Both the position numbers and the translations under genes were made by a program. This document shows, in pieces, positions 53,509-62,639 of a DNA stretch of 64,000 nt (position 1 is its first letter; every line of letters begins with the position of its first letter). Source of the DNA: CAKZLS01 sp963701445 (GTDB taxonomy: Bacteria; Pseudomonadota; Alphaproteobacteria; Rhodospirillales; Defluviicoccaceae); assembly GCA_963701445.1 (NCBI GenBank), contig CAVPAM010000050.1, positions 62,001 through 126,000 on the forward strand, written 5' to 3'. The notes beneath the pieces are model-generated. The model worked only from the letters and a program-made list of their open reading frames with translations. It made no database searches and was not told the origin of the DNA.

Positions 53509-55035
53509 TCAAACATCGGGAATGTGCTCGGTTTCCAGATCTCCGAAACGGGTGAACTCGCCCTCGAAGAAAAGCTCGACCTTGCCGATGGGGCCGTGCC
53601 TTTGCTTGGCGACCATGACCTCGGCCTTGCTGTGTGCTTCCTCGCACCGCTGGCGCCACCGGTCATAGCGTTCCATGAACTTGTCCATCGGTTCGTCGCC
53701 GCGCTGAATCGGCTCGGCGCGTTCCAGGTAGTACTGATCGCGGTAGATGAACATGACCACGTCCGAGTCCTGTTCGATGGTGCCGGATTCGCGCAGGTCC
53801 GAAAGCTGCGGGCGTTTGTCCTCGCGCTGTTCGACGGCGCGCGAGAGCTGCGACAGCGCCAGCACCGGCACGTTCAATTCCTTTGCCAGCGCCTTCAGGC
53901 CGCGGGTGATTTCGGAGATCTCCTGAACCCGGCTGTCGTGGCGCGCGCCGGGCGACGGCGCGATCAGCTGCAGATAGTCGATGACGATCATGCCCAGGTT
54001 ATGCTGCCGCTTCAGCCGCCGCGCCCGGGTGCGCATGGCGCTGATGCTGAGCGCCGGCGTATCGTCGATGTAGATGGGCAGGTTCTGAAGCTCCCGGCTG
54101 GCGACCACCAGTTCGCTCAGTTTCTCCGCCGCGATCATGCCCCGGCGGATCTTGTCCGAGGATACCCGGGTTTGTTCGGACAGGATGCGCGTGGCCAATT
54201 GCTCGTCCGACATCTCGAGCGAGAAGAAACCGACGACGGCGCCGTCGGTCACCGCCATCGAGCCATCCTCCTGCCGCTCGCTGCGGAAGGCCTTGGCGGC
54301 GTTGAAGGCGATGTTCGTGGCCAGCGCCGTTTTGCCCATGGAAGGGCGTCCGGCAAGGATGATGAGGTCGGACGCGTGCAGTCCGCCGAGACGCCCGTCC
54401 AGGTCGCGAAGCCCGGTGGTGACGCCGCTCAGCGCGCCCTGGCGCTTCTGGGCGGCCTCCGCCAGTTGAAGGGCGTTGTTCATGCTGACGGCGAAGGTTT
54501 CGAACCCGCCCTCGTACTCGCCGCGGGTGGCCATGTCGTAGAGGCCCTGCTCCGCGATCTCGATCTGCGCCGTCGCCGGCTCGTCCACGTCGCATTCGTA
54601 GGCGCGGTTGACCACGTCCTCGCCGAGGCAGATCAGTTCGCGCCGCAGATAGAGGTCGTGGATGAGACGCCCGTATTCGCCGGCGTTGATGATGGTAACG
54701 GCGGATTCCGCGAGTTCCATCAGGTAACCCGGACCGCCCACCGCCGCCAGCTTGTCGTCCTGGGCGAAGTGGCTTTGCAGGGTGACCGGATTGGCCACCT
54801 GCTGGCGTTCGATCAGCTTCGAGCAGGCCTCGTAGATCAGACGGTGTTCGGCGATGGCGAAATGTTCGGGACGAAGGAACTCCGACACCCGCTCGTAGGC
54901 TCTTTCGTGCACGAATATGGCCCCGAGCAGCGCCTTTTCCGCCTGGATGTTGTGGGGTGGGCTGCGAAACCCGGGAGCCGAGTTGCCAAGGCCGGTGAAT
55001 TCGAAAGGTCGGTCCGCCGTCGATGTGAATGTCAT
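53509..55035 (-). CDS. dnaB: replicative DNA helicase
   Basis: 508 residues from the ATG at 55035. The N-terminal domain starts at PPHNIQAEKALLGAIF. The RecA-like domain has Walker A AGRPSMGKTALA, GFFSLEMSDEQLATRIL, MIVIDYLQLI and the C-terminal VAKQRHGPIG. It unwinds DNA at the replication fork as a hexamer. The gap to rplI is 270 bp and contains the terminator of the ribosomal operon. Confidence 0.96.
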   Translation of the reverse strand: MTFTSTADRPFEFTGLGNSAPGFRSPPHNIQAEKALLGAIFVHERAYERVSEFLRPEHFAIAEHRLIYEACSKLIERQQVANPVTLQSHFAQDDKLAAVGGPGYLMELAESAVTIINAGEYGRLIHDLYLRRELICLGEDVVNRAYECDVDEPATAQIEIAEQGLYDMATRGEYEGGFETFAVSMNNALQLAEAAQKRQGALSGVTTGLRDLDGRLGGLHASDLIILAGRPSMGKTALATNIAFNAAKAFRSERQEDGSMAVTDGAVVGFFSLEMSDEQLATRILSEQTRVSSDKIRRGMIAAEKLSELVVASRELQNLPIYIDDTPALSISAMRTRARRLKRQHNLGMIVIDYLQLIAPSPGARHDSRVQEISEITRGLKALAKELNVPVLALSQLSRAVEQREDKRPQLSDLRESGTIEQDSDVVMFIYRDQYYLERAEPIQRGDEPMDKFMERYDRWRQRCEEAHSKAEVMVAKQRHGPIGKVELFFEGEFTRFGDLETEHIPDV

Positions 55036-55236
55036 GCGGTGGAGCATACGCCCTGGCGGCGGAGGCACGTATCGGGAAATCCGAAAACAGTGGGGATCGT
55101 TTTCACGACGGCCGGCATGCTGTGAGTCGGGTGGGCGCTTTGGGGGTAAACCTGTGGAAAACCAAGCGTCCGCGCGTTTCGGCGGCAAGGCCGGGCCATT
55201 CGCGATTACCGCGACCGCCCCGCGCGGGCCCCGCCG

Positions 55237-55272
55237 AAAAACCGGTCGCGCGGCCAGTCACCCGGCCGCGCG
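55237..55272 (-). terminator. terminator after rplI
   Basis: On the minus strand CGCGCGGCC and GGCCGCGCG form a 9-bp stem with an 8-base loop, followed by ACCGGTTTTT. It ends the rpsF-rpsR-DUF2232-rplI unit 34 bp after the rplI stop. Confidence 0.7.
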
Positions 55273-55305
55273 CCCGAATTGTTCGCTTTCAGAACCCCGC
55301 CCGGG

Positions 55306-55965
55306 TCATTCCCGGGGCGGCGAGGTCTCCGCTTCCACCGACGATTCGTCATCGGCGGACTCGTCGGGGGCGGACTCCCCGGTCGCGTCCCCGGCCACCT
55401 CTTCCTCGAAGACGGCGTTCGCTTGCGCTTCGAGTTCGGCGGCGCGCGCTTCTTCCTCTTCCTCTTCGTCGAAGCGGCCGACGGCGCGTCCCGTCCGCGC
55501 CTGGGTTTCCGCTTCGTCGGGCGAACGGGCCACGTTCACGGTCACCTCGATGGCCACCTCCGGATGGAGGTTGACGGAAACGGAATGCATTCCGAGCGCC
55601 TTGATGGGGGTGTTCAGCGAGACCTGCTGGCGGCCGATGCTGGCTCCGGCCTCGGTCACGGCCTGCGCGATGTCCCGGGCGTTGACCGAGCCGTAAAGCT
55701 GGCCGCTTTCTCCGGCCTGGCGGATCAGAACCACCGACAGTCCCTTCAGCGGCTCGGCGACCTTCTCGGCCTCGGCCTTGCGTTCCAGGTTCCTGGCTTC
55801 GAGCTGGACTCGCTGCTCCTGGAATTGCATGCGGTTTTCGTCGGTCGCCCGCACAGCCTTGTTTTTCGGCAACAGGTAGTTGCGGGCGAAGCCTGTCTTG
55901 ACGTTGACCTCCTCGCCCATCTGGCCGAGCTTTTCGATACGCTCCAAAAGAATAACTTCCATCAT
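55306..55965 (-). CDS. rplI: ribosomal protein bL9 with acidic C-terminal extension
   Basis: 219 residues; bL9 usually has about 150. The ribosomal part (MEVILLERIEKLGQMGEEVN, VKTGFARNYLLPKNKAV) is normal through the second domain (NLHPEVAIEVTVNV). About 60 extra residues follow, very rich in Glu, Ala and Asp (FDEEEEEEARAAELEAQANA). Similar tails occur in alphaproteobacterial bL9. It starts at the end of the DUF2232 gene with a 4-bp overlap. Confidence 0.95.
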   Translation of the reverse strand: MMEVILLERIEKLGQMGEEVNVKTGFARNYLLPKNKAVRATDENRMQFQEQRVQLEARNLERKAEAEKVAEPLKGLSVVLIRQAGESGQLYGSVNARDIAQAVTEAGASIGRQQVSLNTPIKALGMHSVSVNLHPEVAIEVTVNVARSPDEAETQARTGRAVGRFDEEEEEEARAAELEAQANAVFEEEVAGDATGESAPDESADDESSVEAETSPPRE

Positions 55966-56906
55966 TCACTCCCTTGCGCGGGCCCGCCCTTCGCGAAACG
56001 CGCGCGGATACCCACCCATTGTTCGATTACGCCCAATGCCGCCACGGCCAGTCCGACGACCAGCAGAAACAGTACCAGCGCGACGTAGAACGCCGCCAGT
56101 ACGAGACCTCTCGCCGGAAACGCCCGGGTCAGTGTATGGACGACCGCCAAGCCCAGGAAAAAGAACGGGGCGGCGAAGATGATCACTAGATTGAACGCCA
56201 AGTATTCCACGTCGCCAGAAGCGAACACCGTCACCGCCGCGGCGCCCACCAGCAACCACGACATCCAGTCCGGCAGTGTCAGCTCCGACCAGCGCGGGGT
56301 CGGCCGGATAGCCCATCCGCGCCGCGACAAGAGCCCCTGCCCGAGCACGCCGTTGACGGTCATCATCAGCAGCCAGGTCACCGCCGTCATGCCGATGAAC
56401 ATGGGCGCCATGAACGAGGCCACCGTCTGACGATCGGCCTCGGCGAGCGTGGGAGCGGCCATCGACAGGGCGGTCTCGAGAAGGGTTTTCACCGACTCTT
56501 CGATCCCGGCCTGACCGCGCGCGGCGAGCACGGTGGCGACCGCGATGGCCGCGCCGGCCACCGCCAGCCACGACAAGACCGATCCGACCGGATACCACGT
56601 CTCCGACGCGTCGCCGGGATTGGACGTCCGGGTCAGGGCCTGGCGGGCCAGCAGCCAGGACGGAAAGGCATGCATGCCCCCGTACACCCCGGCCGATGTG
56701 ATGCCGCCGAGCAGCCCCACGCTCGCGAAGCCGGTGGCGCCGGCGATCACGGCCGCCATCGGACCGAGCCCGAGCCCGACCAAAATCAACGGCAGCGGGG
56801 CCAGATAGGCGAGCACGAAGCCTCCCGGCGAGCCGAAGATCCCCGCCATCGACGCAGCGGCGCTCAGTCCGCCTCCACCGATGGCGATCAGCGCGGTTTT
56901 ATTCAT
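55962..56906 (-). CDS. DUF2232 membrane protein
   Basis: 314 residues from the ATG at 56906 with eight or so hydrophobic segments (GGFVLAYLAPLPLILVGLGL, FMAPMFIGMTAVTWLLMMTV, GLVLAAFYVALVLFLLVVG). The position between rpsR and rplI is the usual site of the DUF2232 gene in alphaproteobacteria. Function unknown. It is coupled to rplI by a 4-bp overlap. Confidence 0.88.
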   Translation of the reverse strand: MNKTALIAIGGGGLSAAASMAGIFGSPGGFVLAYLAPLPLILVGLGLGPMAAVIAGATGFASVGLLGGITSAGVYGGMHAFPSWLLARQALTRTSNPGDASETWYPVGSVLSWLAVAGAAIAVATVLAARGQAGIEESVKTLLETALSMAAPTLAEADRQTVASFMAPMFIGMTAVTWLLMMTVNGVLGQGLLSRRGWAIRPTPRWSELTLPDWMSWLLVGAAAVTVFASGDVEYLAFNLVIIFAAPFFFLGLAVVHTLTRAFPARGLVLAAFYVALVLFLLVVGLAVAALGVIEQWVGIRARFAKGGPAQGSE

Positions 56907-57002
56907 CGAGGCTTTTCCGGGTTTCGCGGCGATCGTCGCCGCGTCACCCCAGTATTGGGCCATGGACCTGCACACCGTGCTCGAGGTTACGCTGGAACGT
57001 CC

Positions 57003-57236
57003 CTACTTGACGATATAAGGAAGAAGGGCGAGGAACCGGGCACGCTTGATGGCCTTGGCCATTTCCCGCTGCTTCTTCGTGGATACCGCCGTGATCCGGC
57101 TTGGCACGATCTTGCCACGCTCCGAAATGAACCGCTGCAGGAGCTTGATGTCCTTGTAGTCGATTTTCGGCGCGTTGGCCCCGGAAAACGGGCAGGTCTT
57201 GCGGCGGCGGAAGAACGGTCTGCGCTGGGCGCTCAT
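57003..57236 (-). CDS. rpsR: ribosomal protein bS18
   Basis: 77 residues, typical bS18: RRPFFRRRKTCPFSG, IDYKDIKLLQRFISERGKIV, PSRITAVSTKKQREMAKAIK. It partners bS6 in the 30S platform. The start overlaps the rpsF stop by 4 bp. Confidence 0.97.
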   Translation of the reverse strand: MSAQRRPFFRRRKTCPFSGANAPKIDYKDIKLLQRFISERGKIVPSRITAVSTKKQREMAKAIKRARFLALLPYIVK

Positions 57237-57736
57237 GACTCGTCTCCTTCCTTGCTCGGGGTGGCGGTATCGTCGGCCTTCGCGGGGCTGTCCGGCTCCG
57301 CGGCGCGGGCCTGCGGCGGCGCCGATGCACGAGGCCCGCCGTGTTCCCCGTCACCCGAACGCGGGTTCGAGCGGAATCGATCGTCGCGGCGGGGACGGTC
57401 GTCGCCGCGTCCCGCCCGCATCTGCATCATCGCCGAGGGACCTTCCTCCAACTCGTCGACACGAACGGTGAGGTGGCGCAGGATGTCCTCGTTGATGCGC
57501 ATCTGCCGTTCCATCTCATGGACGGCGGGCGCCGGCGCGTCGATATTGAACAGGACGTAGTGCCCCTTGCGCTGCTTTTTCAATCGGTAGGCAAGCGGCC
57601 GCAAACCCCAGACCTCGCGCTTGGCGATCTTGCCGCCGTTGTCTTCGATGGTTTTGGTGAAGGTGTCGGCGAGAGAGTTGACTTGGGTCGCGGAAATGTC
57701 TTGCCGTGCGATAAACACGGTTTCGTAGTAAGGCAA
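57233..57736 (-). CDS. rpsF: ribosomal protein bS6 with long C-terminal tail
   Basis: 167 residues. The ferredoxin-like bS6 core (PYYETVFIARQDISATQV, REVWGLRPLAYRLKKQRKGH, YVLFNIDAPAPAVHEMERQ) ends near residue 105. A charged, disordered Arg/Asp/Pro-rich tail of about 60 residues follows, as in other alphaproteobacteria. First gene of the operon, preceded by a hairpin-rich leader. Confidence 0.96.
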   Translation of the reverse strand: MPYYETVFIARQDISATQVNSLADTFTKTIEDNGGKIAKREVWGLRPLAYRLKKQRKGHYVLFNIDAPAPAVHEMERQMRINEDILRHLTVRVDELEEGPSAMMQMRAGRGDDRPRRDDRFRSNPRSGDGEHGGPRASAPPQARAAEPDSPAKADDTATPSKEGDES

Positions 57737-57870
57737 TGGCCAAACTCCCTTTGGATTATCTCATCCGGGACAACGCCCGGAATAGCCGGAACGGTCCGGC
57801 AAGGAGAAGCGAGGCGGCAATAAACCATGACTGGACCGATCACGCAAGCGGGCGCTCCAGTCATGGTTTT
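57737..57870 (-). promoter_or_regulatory. hairpin-rich 5' leader of rpsF
   Basis: On the minus strand the 134 bases before rpsF hold three successive hairpins: AACCATGACTGGA/TCCAGTCATGGTT (13 bp), GCCGGA/TCCGGC and CCGGG/CCCGG. Known rpsF-rpsR operons are often autoregulated by the S6:S18 complex binding a leader hairpin with an unpaired CCG. This leader is a candidate, but I did not fit it to that motif in detail. Confidence 0.4.
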
Positions 57871-58093
57871 TGTTACGGATGCTTGACAGGACGGAACGGC
57901 CCGTTATGACATCGAACGAACAAAAAGTTTCAAGATGTGAGGGAGCGGAGGTTCGTCGGTTTTTCCTAGCTAACGGTCCGGTAAGGTGGCCCGGTTCCCG
58001 AAGGGTGCCGCGGCACTGGTGACCCGTGCTTTTGGCCGCCGGACGGGCACGTGGAGCCGCGATCTCGTGTCGGCAGAGTTTTGGATAGCGAAC
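57871..58093. other. divergent gap between the rpsF leader and fabG
   Basis: The promoters of rpsF (minus) and fabG (plus) should lie here. The frame before fabG stays open, but no conserved protein sequence is seen upstream of its ATG. Confidence 0.5.
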
Positions 58094-58831
58094 ATGCTCG
58101 ATTTGAGCGGCAAATCAGCGCTGGTGACCGGAGCATCCGGTGGTATCGGACGCGCCATCGCCAAGACCCTGGCGCGCCAGGGCGCGACCGTTGGTTTGTC
58201 GGGCACCCGGGTTCCCGCGCTCGAGGCCCTGGCCGATGAAATCGGCGGGTCCGCCCGGGTGATCCCCGCCGACCTGGGCGGCGACGGCGCCGCCGAGGTC
58301 CTGGTCCGCGAGGCCGAATCGCAGATGAACGGACTCGACATCGTCGTCAGCAACGCCGGAATCACCCGCGACGGCCTGGTGATGCGGATGTCTGACGAAG
58401 ATTGGCGAGTGGTGATGGAAGTCAATCTGGAGGCGGCCTTCCGGCTCACCCGCGCGGCGTTACGCGGGATGATGAAAAGACGCTGGGGACGGTTCATCGG
58501 GATTACGTCGGTGGTTGGCGTGACCGGAAATCCCGGCCAGGTCAACTACGCCGCGTCAAAGGCCGGCATGATCGGAATGTTCAAGGCCCTGGCCCAAGAG
58601 GTCGCCAGCCGGGGCATTACCGCGAATTGCGTGGCGCCCGGTTTTATCGCCTCCGATATGACCGCCACCTTGCCAGAAGACCGGCAAAAGGCAATCTTAG
58701 ACAGAATTCCGATGGGAAGACTGGGAACGCCGGAGGATGTGGCCGCTTGCGTCGGGTACTTGGCAAGCGACGAAGCCGCATACATAACGGGTCAGACTTT
58801 CCACGTGAACGGTGGGATGACCATGGTGTAA
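58094..58831 (+). CDS. fabG: 3-oxoacyl-ACP reductase
   Basis: 245 residues from the ATG at 58094. NADPH motif ALVTGASGGIGRAIAKTLA, NAG (VVSNAGITRDGL), catalytic Ser and Tyr-Lys in SVVGVTGNPGQVNYAASKAG, and the C-terminal GQTFHVNGGMTMV typical of FabG. It reduces beta-ketoacyl-ACP in fatty-acid synthesis. It leads the fabG-acpP-fabF-mltG cluster. Confidence 0.96.
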   Translation: MLDLSGKSALVTGASGGIGRAIAKTLARQGATVGLSGTRVPALEALADEIGGSARVIPADLGGDGAAEVLVREAESQMNGLDIVVSNAGITRDGLVMRMSDEDWRVVMEVNLEAAFRLTRAALRGMMKRRWGRFIGITSVVGVTGNPGQVNYAASKAGMIGMFKALAQEVASRGITANCVAPGFIASDMTATLPEDRQKAILDRIPMGRLGTPEDVAACVGYLASDEAAYITGQTFHVNGGMTMV

Positions 58832-58994
58832 ACAGGGTCTTGAGTGTTCACGGAGCGTTGCTCGTTGGCAAAGGGCGATAAAGTGTGCTACCAAACGGCG
58901 ATTTTTGCTGCGGCGCAGCGTACAGCCGCATCAGGGGAACGGCCAGCAGTTATGAACGTTAAAATATCAATCAATCTGATCGAGGGGACACAGC

Positions 58995-59231
58995 ATGAGT
59001 GACGTCGCCGAGCGGGTGAAAAAAATTATTGTCGAGCACTTGGGCGTCGAAGAATCCAAGGTGGTCGAATCCGCCAGCTTCATCGATGATTTGGGCGCCG
59101 ACAGTTTGGATACCGTGGAACTGGTCATGGCCTTCGAAGAGGAATTCGGCATCGAAATCCCGGACGAGGCAGCCGAGAAAATTCTCTCGGTAAAGGACGC
59201 CGTCGACTACATCACCAACGCCACGGCCTGA
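58995..59231 (+). CDS. acpP: acyl carrier protein
   Basis: 78 residues, acidic. Ser37 in GADSLDTVEL is the 4'-phosphopantetheine attachment site. The gap of 163 bp after fabG is AT-richer and probably holds its own strong promoter; GAGGGG precedes the start. It carries growing acyl chains. Confidence 0.98.
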   Translation: MSDVAERVKKIIVEHLGVEESKVVESASFIDDLGADSLDTVELVMAFEEEFGIEIPDEAAEKILSVKDAVDYITNATA

Positions 59232-59338
59232 CGGCCGTTCGTGGGCGTGGCTGGCGGCCAGGCGCTCATTGTGGAAAGCGGTCCGACGACCGGGCCGTTT
59301 GAGACCAGAGTATCACTGTCACTGGACGATGCGGGGAT

Positions 59339-60601
59339 ATGAGACGCGTAGTAGTAACAGGACTTGGCCTTGTCGCGCCCCTCGGTTGCGGGGTTAAGAC
59401 GAACTGGGAGCGCCTGATCAACGGTGAATCGGGACTCGGCGCGATCCAAACGTTCGACGTTTCCGACTTGCCGGCAAAGATCGCCGCTCACGTTCCGATC
59501 GGTGAAACGTCCGAGGGCCGCTTCAACGCCGATGACTGGGTGTCGGCGAAGGAACAGCGGCGCATGGGCGCGTTCATCGTCTTCGGCCTGGCGGCGGCCG
59601 AGCAGGCCGTGACCGACGCCGGCTGGAAGCCCGAGGACGAGGAGTCGCGCATCCGCACGGGCGTGATGATCGGTTCCGGCATCGGTGGCCTCGAGGAAAT
59701 CCACAAGAACTCCGTTCTCGTCGAGAACGGATCGGTTCGCCGGGTGAGCCCGTTTTTCATTCCGGCCTGCCTGATCAACCTGGTCAGCGGCCACGCGTCG
59801 ATCAAGTACGGGTTCAAGGGCCCCAACCATTCCGCGGTCACCGCCTGCGCCACGGGGGCTCACGCCATCGGCGACGCCGCCCGGCTGATCATGTGGGACG
59901 ATGCCGACGTGATGGTTGCCGGTGGCGCCGAGGCGGCGATCTGCCGCACCGGGATCGCCGGGTTCGCTGCGGCCAAGGCGCTCTCCACCAAGTTCAACGA
60001 CACGCCCGCAAAGGGATCCCGTCCCTGGGACGTGGATCGCGACGGCTTCGTCATGGGCGAGGGCGCCGGGGTCGTGGTGCTGGAGGAATACGAGCACGCG
60101 AAGAAACGGGGCGCTCCCATCTACGCCGAGATCGTGGGTTACGGGCTGACCGGCGACGCCCACCATATCACCGCTCCGTCGGAGACCGGCGATGGCGCCT
60201 ATCGCTGCATGAAGATGGCGATGAAACGCGCCGGCATGAACCCGGAAGACATCGACTATATCAACGCCCACGGCACCTCCACGCCGCTTGGCGACGAGAT
60301 CGAGGTGGGCGCGGTCAAGCGGGCGTTCGGCGATGCGGCCCGTTCGGTTTCCATGTCTTCGACGAAATCGTCCATCGGCCACCTGCTCGGCGCCGCCGGC
60401 GCGGCCGAGGCGATTTTTTCCATCATGGCCGTACGCGATGGCGTGGTGCCTCCGACGCTCAATCTGGACAATCCGTCCGAGGGGTGTGACCTCGACTTGG
60501 TGCCGCATCAGGCCAAGGAACGGCCGGTTCGCGCGGCGCTCTCCAATTCCTTCGGGTTTGGCGGAACCAACGCCTCGCTGATCTTCAAACGGGCAGACTA
60601 G
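59339..60601 (+). CDS. fabF: 3-oxoacyl-ACP synthase II
   Basis: 420 residues. The Cys-His-His triad is visible: Cys170 in SAVTACATGAHAIG, His in NAHGTSTPLGD and His in KSSIGHLLGAAG. The C-terminal NSFGFGGTNASLIF is typical. It elongates acyl-ACP by condensation with malonyl-ACP. It starts 107 bp after acpP and is followed by mltG after 12 bp. Confidence 0.97.
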   Translation: MRRVVVTGLGLVAPLGCGVKTNWERLINGESGLGAIQTFDVSDLPAKIAAHVPIGETSEGRFNADDWVSAKEQRRMGAFIVFGLAAAEQAVTDAGWKPEDEESRIRTGVMIGSGIGGLEEIHKNSVLVENGSVRRVSPFFIPACLINLVSGHASIKYGFKGPNHSAVTACATGAHAIGDAARLIMWDDADVMVAGGAEAAICRTGIAGFAAAKALSTKFNDTPAKGSRPWDVDRDGFVMGEGAGVVVLEEYEHAKKRGAPIYAEIVGYGLTGDAHHITAPSETGDGAYRCMKMAMKRAGMNPEDIDYINAHGTSTPLGDEIEVGAVKRAFGDAARSVSMSSTKSSIGHLLGAAGAAEAIFSIMAVRDGVVPPTLNLDNPSEGCDLDLVPHQAKERPVRAALSNSFGFGGTNASLIFKRAD

Positions 60602-60613
60602 GTATCCGGCGGC

Positions 60614-61607
60614 ATGGGCCGCTTCGGGTGCGCCGTCGTTGTCGTCGCGCTGTTGATCGTGGCGGCGGGCGCCGGCGGCCTGCTGTGGCTCTCGCGGCAG
60701 TATCAGGCGCCCGGTCCCCTCGCCGAGCAAACCATCGTCGTCGTGCCCAAGGGCGTGGGCGTCCGCGGCATCGCCGAGCGGCTGGCGGACGCCAGCGTCA
60801 TCTCTTCGCCGCTGGTGTTTCAGATCGGCGTCCGTATCCAGGAGGCGGAGGCGGGGCTTCGCGCCGGTGAGTACGAGTTCCCCGCCGGGATCAGCGTCAA
60901 GGAGGTGGTGGCGCTCCTGACATCGGGGCGCACCGTCGTCCGGCGCCTGACCGTGCCCGAGGGCCTGACCACGGCCCAGGTGCTGGCGCTGCTGGCCGAA
61001 ACGCCGGGGCTGACGGAAGAGGACGATGGATCGGCGGAGCCGGCGCCCGGCGAGGGAACGCTGCTTCCCGAGACCTACCACTTCTCCCTGGGCGACACGC
61101 GCGCGGCCATGATCGAGCGGATGCGCGACGCCATGAGCGGCGCGCTGGACGCTCTCTGGGCGTCGCGGGCTCCCGGACCTGCCGCTGGAGTCTCCCGAGC
61201 AGGCGGTGGTCCTCGCCTCCATCATCGAGAAGGAGACGGCCGTGCCGGAGGAGCGCCGCCGCGTGGCGGCGGTGTTCATCAACCGCCTGCGCCTGGGCAT
61301 GCTGCTGCAGTCCGATCCCACCACCATCTATGCGCTGACCAAAGGCTCCGGACCTTTGAACCGGCCGCTCACCCGCAAGGACCTGGCCCATCCGTCGCCC
61401 TACAACACCTACGTCTCGCCCGGCCTGCCGCCCGGCCCCATCGCCAACCCCGGGCGCGCCTCGCTGGCGGCGGCGCTCGATCCCATCGAGAGCGACGAGC
61501 TGTACTTCGTCGCCGACGGCGACGGCGGCCACGCCTTCGCCCGCACCCTGGAGGAACACCAGCGCAACGTCGCCCGCTGGCGCAAGATCAGGGACGAGGC
61601 GCGGTAG
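60614..61607 (+). CDS. mltG: endolytic transglycosylase MltG, single-base frame break
   Basis: About 330 residues when one extra C near 61168-61170 is skipped. The first frame gives the membrane helix (VVVVALLIVAAGAGGLLWL), a LysM-like segment (VVVPKGVGVRGIAERLADAS) and ETYHFSLGD. The second gives VVLASIIEKETAVPEERRRV with the catalytic Glu, then MLLQSDPTTIYAL and GLPPGPIANPG. Reading CCC as CC restores RAPDLPLESPEQAVVLAS. It cuts nascent glycan strands at the inner membrane. The break is in a homopolymer, so probably a sequence error. Confidence 0.9.
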
Positions 61608-61610
61608 CCG

Positions 61611-62519
61611 TCACCCGCAATCGAAGCGTTCGATGAAGGTTTCCAGCATCTGGTTGGCGAAGCGGGCGGCCGCGACGGGGAGGATGCGGCCGCGGAGCTG
61701 GCCGAAGTAGAGCATGCCCGGGGGCACGTCGCGCTCGTCGATGGGCCGGCTGAGGACATGGGGCGACTCCGTGTTCATGGGGACCCCGATGGGGATCTGG
61801 AAGCTCAAGATGTTTTCGGCGAGGGCGTGATGGCGAAGGAATTCAAAACTGTCGGACTCCACCACCGGCCGCAGCGTCAGGGACGTCCGGCGAACCGCCG
61901 CCTCGAGCAGGTGGCGGACGCCGTAGGGAGCCGTCGGCAGGGCGATCGGATACGCCAGGCAATCGCGCAACCGGAGCTTTCCGGGCCGCGCGAGTGGGTG
62001 TCCGGAGGCCATGACGGCGTGCACCGGCTGGCGGACGGTGAGAATGATCGAGAATTCCGTCAGGCGCACCGGCTCGAACACCAGCGCGAGGTCGGCGCTC
62101 ATGTCCACCAGCGCCTGCTCGGCGGCGGCCCGGTCGCGCAGGAGGACGCTGAAGGTCACGGCGGGATGAGCGCTCCGGTAGGTGGAGATCTGCTCCGGGA
62201 GGAAATAGGGAAGCAGGGCCTGGCTGCAGGCGATGGAGATGTGGCCGCGACGCTCGCCCGAAAGATCGGCGATCTGGCTCTTGACCCGCTCGATGTCGCT
62301 CAGTTGCGCCCGCACGTGGTGGATGAGGATCTCTCCCGCCGCCGAAAGCCGCACGCCGCGCGGCAGGCGCTCGAAAATCGGCACCCCGAGGTCCTCCTCC
62401 ATGGCCAGAATCCGCCGGTTCAGGGCGGTCGAGGTGATGGCCAGCGTTTCGGCCGCCTTGCGGATGGAACCCGCCCTGGCGACCGCGCTGATGTAGTGCA
62501 GCGGTAGAAGATACCTCAT
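61611..62519 (-). CDS. LysR-family transcriptional regulator
   Basis: 302 residues. The N-terminal winged helix-turn-helix reads LLPLHYISAVARAGSIRKAA...TSTALNRRILAMEEDLGVPI, followed by FERLPRGVRLSAAGE. A periplasmic-binding-like effector domain follows. It is convergent with mltG (stops 3 bp apart) and divergent from the allophanate hydrolase gene 121 bp away, so control of that gene is likely. The effector is unknown. Confidence 0.92.
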   Translation of the reverse strand: MRYLLPLHYISAVARAGSIRKAAETLAITSTALNRRILAMEEDLGVPIFERLPRGVRLSAAGEILIHHVRAQLSDIERVKSQIADLSGERRGHISIACSQALLPYFLPEQISTYRSAHPAVTFSVLLRDRAAAEQALVDMSADLALVFEPVRLTEFSIILTVRQPVHAVMASGHPLARPGKLRLRDCLAYPIALPTAPYGVRHLLEAAVRRTSLTLRPVVESDSFEFLRHHALAENILSFQIPIGVPMNTESPHVLSRPIDERDVPPGMLYFGQLRGRILPVAAARFANQMLETFIERFDCG

Positions 62520-62639
62520 CGGTTTGCCTTCGAATTCGTATGGTGCGTTTATTGCAGCACTATGAGCCGATAATAGCAGTATTACAAATCACTCCTAGCT
62601 GCTCTAGTGGTCTTCGAGCCCCACTTGAAGATCGCGAGC

